21,481 nucleotides of DNA from JAPUDS01 sp964536265 (GTDB lineage Bacteria; Patescibacteriota; Saccharimonadia; Saccharimonadales; Saccharimonadaceae): NCBI GenBank assembly GCA_964536265.1, contig CAZHVV010000011.1, positions 1-21,481 on the forward strand, written 5' to 3'. The notes under the pieces were generated by a model. The model searched no databases, was not told the DNA's origin, and was given only the letters and a program-made list of their open reading frames with translations. The translations under genes were made by a program, and so were the position numbers. Every line of letters begins with the position of its first letter. Position 1 is the stretch's first letter. Positions 18,581 to 21,481 of this stretch are shown in pieces.

Positions 18581-21481
18581 ATGGCTACATCAGACATCAA
18601 GCGGCCTCTCAAAAAACGCGTCTACTTTACTGAAGACGATCGTATTTTGGATTTGCCAAATTTGATTGCTCACCAACTCGACTCTTGGAAAGAGTTTGTG
18701 CAATCAGGACTCGGCGAGATTTTCGCTGAAATCAACCCTATGGAAGACTACACCGGCCAAAAGCTGGAACTACGCTTCAAGGAATATCACTTTGAGCAAC
18801 CAAAAACGAGCGAAGTCTATGCTCGTGAGAACAACGTTAGCTATGAAGCTCCACTAAAAGCTGTCGTTGAGCTGACTAACAAAGTAACTGGTGAAGTCAA
18901 GGAACAGGAAATTTATCTCGGTGATTACCCATGGATGACCGAGCGCGGTACATTCGTCATCAACGGCGCAGAACGTGTCGTTGTCAGCCAGCTTATTCGT
19001 AGCGCTGGTATTTTCTTTACGGCCGACAACCATGGTGGCCGTAATTATTATGGTGCAAAACTTATCCCAGGCCGTGGTGCTTGGCTCGAGTTTGAAACTG
19101 CAGTCAATGGCGCAATGTATGTCAAAATTGACCGTCGCCGCAAAATTGCCGTCACAACACTGCTCCGTGCCCTTGGATACGGAACTGAGAAGGCACTGAA
19201 AGAGTTATTTAAAGACGTCGACACCGGTACAGCGAACTATCTCGATGCAACGCTTGAAAAAGACCCAAGCAAGGGTACAAACGAAGCTCTTGTTGAAGTC
19301 TATCGCCGCTTGCGACCAGGTGACCTTGTCACGGTTGAAAATGCACGCAATATGATTGAGCGCATGTTCTTCGACTACAAACGATTCGACATTAGCCGAG
19401 TTGGCCGTTACAAGATTAACCAACGTCTCGAAATGAAAGTGCCAAATACGTCAGAAAACCGCATCATGCGTGTTGAAGACCTTGTGGCAATTGTCCGAGA
19501 AATTATCCGTCTCAACAATACCCAAGAAGCACCAGATGACATTGACGCCCTCCATAACCGCCGTATCAAACTGGTTGGCGAGCTGGTTGCACGACAATTC
19601 CGAATTGGTATGCTCCGCATGGATCGCAACGCTAAAGACCGCATGAGCGTTAGTGATATTGAACACGTCACACCAAACCAGCTCATTAATGCACGACCTG
19701 TCGTCGCTGCAGTGCGCGAATTCTTCGCAAGCTCACAGTTGTCACAGTTCATGGACCAAACGAATCCACTCAGTGAACTTTCACACAAACGACGCCTTAG
19801 CTCTATGGGTCCTGGCGGACTCAGCCGCGAACGCGCCGGGTTTGAGGTTCGCGATGCTCACTCGACTCACTATAGCCGTATCGACATCATCGAGACGCCT
19901 GAAGGTGGAAACATCGGCCTCGTGCTGAACCTTGCCAGCTATGCACGTATCAACGAGTATGGCTTTATTGAAGCCCCTTACCGCAAAATCGTGAAGGGCA
20001 AGGTCACCAACGATGTCGTATATATGGACGCCGCGCAGGAAGCAAAAGAAATCATCGCTGAGGCAGGCAACAAGCTGAAGGCTGATGGTTCATTCGCTGA
20101 AACACGTGTTTCAGCTCGCAAAAATCTCTTCCCAGCTGAAATTGACGCTGATGAAGTTACCTATATGGACGCCAGCAAGATGCAGGTTATCGGTACAACA
20201 GCAGCCTTGGTGCCGTTCGTTGAGAAAAACCGTATTGACCGCAACTTGACCGGTTCAAATATGCAACGCCAAGCAGTTCCTCTTGTGAAGACGACAAGTC
20301 CGATTGTCGGAACGGGTGTTGAGGGTGATATTGCTCGTAACACATCACAACTTATCGTTGCTTCTGGTAATGGCGAAGTTGTCCGTGCCGATGCCGATGA
20401 AATCCATGTCAAATATGGTCCGAAAGAGATTGTTATATACCCAGTCGTTCACTTTGAACAAAGCAACGACGACCGCGCTATCAACCAAAAAGTGCGCGTA
20501 CTTCGTGGTGACAAGGTAAAGAAGGGTGATATCCTCATCGAAGGCGCCTCAATCGCCGATGGTGAGCTAGCTCTTGGCCGTGACCTTCTTGTGGCATTCA
20601 TGCCATGGGGCGGATATAACATGGATGACTCAATTATTCTTAGCGACCGTTTGGTACGCGATGATGAGTTGACTAGTATTAATATTGATGACTTCATGGT
20701 TGAAGTTCGTGAAACGAAGCTAGGACCTGAAATTGTTACTCGTGACATTCCAAATGTCAGTGAAGAAAGCCTCCGCCACCTTGATGAAAACGGTATTGTC
20801 CGTGTTGGTGCTGAAGTCAAGCAGGGCGATGTCCTGGTTGGTAAGATTACACCAAAGGGTGAGCAGGAACTCAGTTCAGAAGAACGACTCCTTCGCGCTA
20901 TCTTTGGTGAAAAAGCCAAAGACGTTCGTGATACCTCACAACGCATGGGTAACGGTAAGCACGGTAAAGTCGTTGGTGTTCGCGTCTTCTCCCGCGAGAA
21001 CGGCCACGAACTGAAGGCTGGTGTGCTGATGCAAATCCAGGTCTTCGTGGCTCAGATGCGCAAGATTGCTGTTGGTGACAAACTTGGTGGCCGTCACGGT
21101 AACAAGGGTGTTATCGCCCGCATCCTGCCCGAGGAGGATATGCCGTACTTGCCGGATGGTACGCCGGTCGAGATCGTGCTCAACCCGCTTGGCGTTCCGT
21201 CGCGCATGAACGTCGGGCAGATCCTCGAGACGCACCTCGGATGGGCTGCCCGGGTCCTTGGACTTCACTTTGCGACGCCGGTTTTTGACGGAGCAAGCGA
21301 GGCCGAGATCAAGGAATACATTGGCAAGGCCAACGAGAAGTACGACGAGTTAGGTTTGCCGCCGTCAGTCGGACCATCGGGCAAGACGCGTCTTTACGAC
21401 GGTCTGACCGGTGAGCAGTTCGAGCAGAAGGTATGCGTTGGATATATCTATATGCTCAAGCCCTCGCACCTCGTCGACCAC
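18581..21481 (+). CDS. rpoB: RNA polymerase beta subunit, N-terminal 967 codons (3' truncated by window)
   Basis: Catalytic core subunit of RNA polymerase. The ATG has AAGGA 6 bases upstream, and the frame is open to the window end. Recognisable: the N-terminal DLPNLIAHQLDSWKEFVQ, VINGAERVVVSQLIRSAG, the rifampicin-pocket region SSQLSQFMDQTNPLSELSHKRR-L-S-S-M-G-P-G-G-L (about 19729-19815), RIDIIETPEGGNIGLV, the catalytic-site stretch MPWGGYNMDDSIILS and GDKLGGRHGNKGVI. In the Rif region the Asp516-, His526- and Ser531-equivalents are present, but CPIETPEGPN of E. coli reads DIIETPEGGN, so the Pro564-equivalent is Ile. The two large beta insertions of E. coli are absent or reduced. From about 21115 the GC content rises to about 60-67 percent from about 50 percent in the rest of the gene. 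It is not preceded by rplJ/rplL as in the classic operon. Confidence 0.97.
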   Translation, partial: MATSDIKRPLKKRVYFTEDDRILDLPNLIAHQLDSWKEFVQSGLGEIFAEINPMEDYTGQKLELRFKEYHFEQPKTSEVYARENNVSYEAPLKAVVELTNKVTGEVKEQEIYLGDYPWMTERGTFVINGAERVVVSQLIRSAGIFFTADNHGGRNYYGAKLIPGRGAWLEFETAVNGAMYVKIDRRRKIAVTTLLRALGYGTEKALKELFKDVDTGTANYLDATLEKDPSKGTNEALVEVYRRLRPGDLVTVENARNMIERMFFDYKRFDISRVGRYKINQRLEMKVPNTSENRIMRVEDLVAIVREIIRLNNTQEAPDDIDALHNRRIKLVGELVARQFRIGMLRMDRNAKDRMSVSDIEHVTPNQLINARPVVAAVREFFASSQLSQFMDQTNPLSELSHKRRLSSMGPGGLSRERAGFEVRDAHSTHYSRIDIIETPEGGNIGLVLNLASYARINEYGFIEAPYRKIVKGKVTNDVVYMDAAQEAKEIIAEAGNKLKADGSFAETRVSARKNLFPAEIDADEVTYMDASKMQVIGTTAALVPFVEKNRIDRNLTGSNMQRQAVPLVKTTSPIVGTGVEGDIARNTSQLIVASGNGEVVRADADEIHVKYGPKEIVIYPVVHFEQSNDDRAINQKVRVLRGDKVKKGDILIEGASIADGELALGRDLLVAFMPWGGYNMDDSIILSDRLVRDDELTSINIDDFMVEVRETKLGPEIVTRDIPNVSEESLRHLDENGIVRVGAEVKQGDVLVGKITPKGEQELSSEERLLRAIFGEKAKDVRDTSQRMGNGKHGKVVGVRVFSRENGHELKAGVLMQIQVFVAQMRKIAVGDKLGGRHGNKGVIARILPEEDMPYLPDGTPVEIVLNPLGVPSRMNVGQILETHLGWAARVLGLHFATPVFDGASEAEIKEYIGKANEKYDELGLPPSVGPSGKTRLYDGLTGEQFEQKVCVGYIYMLKPSHLVDH

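Noticed and set aside
19729..19960. Rifampicin resistance from the rpoB sequence
   Set aside because: The main pocket residues (Asp516-, His526- and Ser531-equivalents) are intact; the Ile at the Pro564-equivalent is suggestive only and may be a lineage feature.
1..21481. Alternative genetic code (UGA as glycine)
   Set aside because: Conserved genes such as recG, hisS, tyrS and rpoB have no in-frame TGA, and several genes end in TGA at the expected place.
1..21481. CRISPR array, insertion sequence or prophage
   Set aside because: No regularly spaced repeats, transposase, integrase or phage structural gene was found; the only repeats are the short tRNA-Leu pieces and the similar cassette leaders.

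Overview
The window looks like a stretch of a small, AT-leaning bacterial chromosome, most likely from the Patescibacteria/CPR radiation and probably Saccharibacteria (TM7). That assignment is an inference from protein flavour, the standard genetic code and a housekeeping-dominated gene set; no 16S is present. TGA is a normal stop here (clpC, rsmD and all the small cassette genes end in it), and conserved genes contain no in-frame TGA, which argues against the UGA=Gly lineages (Gracilibacteria, Absconditabacteria).

Layout. 1-4088 (+): the 3' end of a ClpC-type unfoldase, a membrane-anchored protein with an HExxH motif, radA and a PIN-TRAM protein, closed by a hairpin at 4112-4136. 4148-6796 (-): a class A penicillin-binding protein. 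Its extended -10 promoter is divergent from that of tyrS. 6922-11541 (+): tyrS, recG, an unknown His-rich protein and rsmD, ending in a terminator that contains the rsmD stop. 11557-11850: a promoter, a leader carrying partial copies of tRNA-Leu sequence, tRNA-Leu(UAG) and a terminator. 11902-14610 (+): a Nudix-like protein, a SpoU/TrmH methyltransferase and hisS. 14611-14985: a promoter, a strong terminator and a doubtful small ORF. 14986-16260: tig. 16276-16919: cassette A (strong promoter, two overlapping small membrane-protein genes, terminator). 16949-17603: clpP behind a perfect CIRCE operator. 17610-18349: cassette B (promoter, four tiny genes, composite hairpin terminator). 18363-21481: promoter, long structured leader and the first 967 codons of rpoB.

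How it fits together. Protein quality control is well represented: ClpC, ClpP and trigger factor, with clpP apparently under HrcA/CIRCE heat-shock control. Translation and RNA modification (TyrRS, HisRS, RsmD, SpoU, tRNA-Leu) and recombination/repair (RadA, RecG) make up most of the rest.

The most novel content is the pair of GC-richer tiny-gene cassettes either side of clpP. Neither has recognisable homologues by eye, all six genes have credible translation signals, their leaders share an ordered set of short words, and two of the cassette B peptides share a W-x-R-x-R-x-W motif. A second theme is that several genes (Nudix, SpoU, hisS, tig) have a -10 box only 7-11 nt before the start codon, which suggests leaderless or near-leaderless transcripts, while the cassette genes have clear Shine-Dalgarno sequences.
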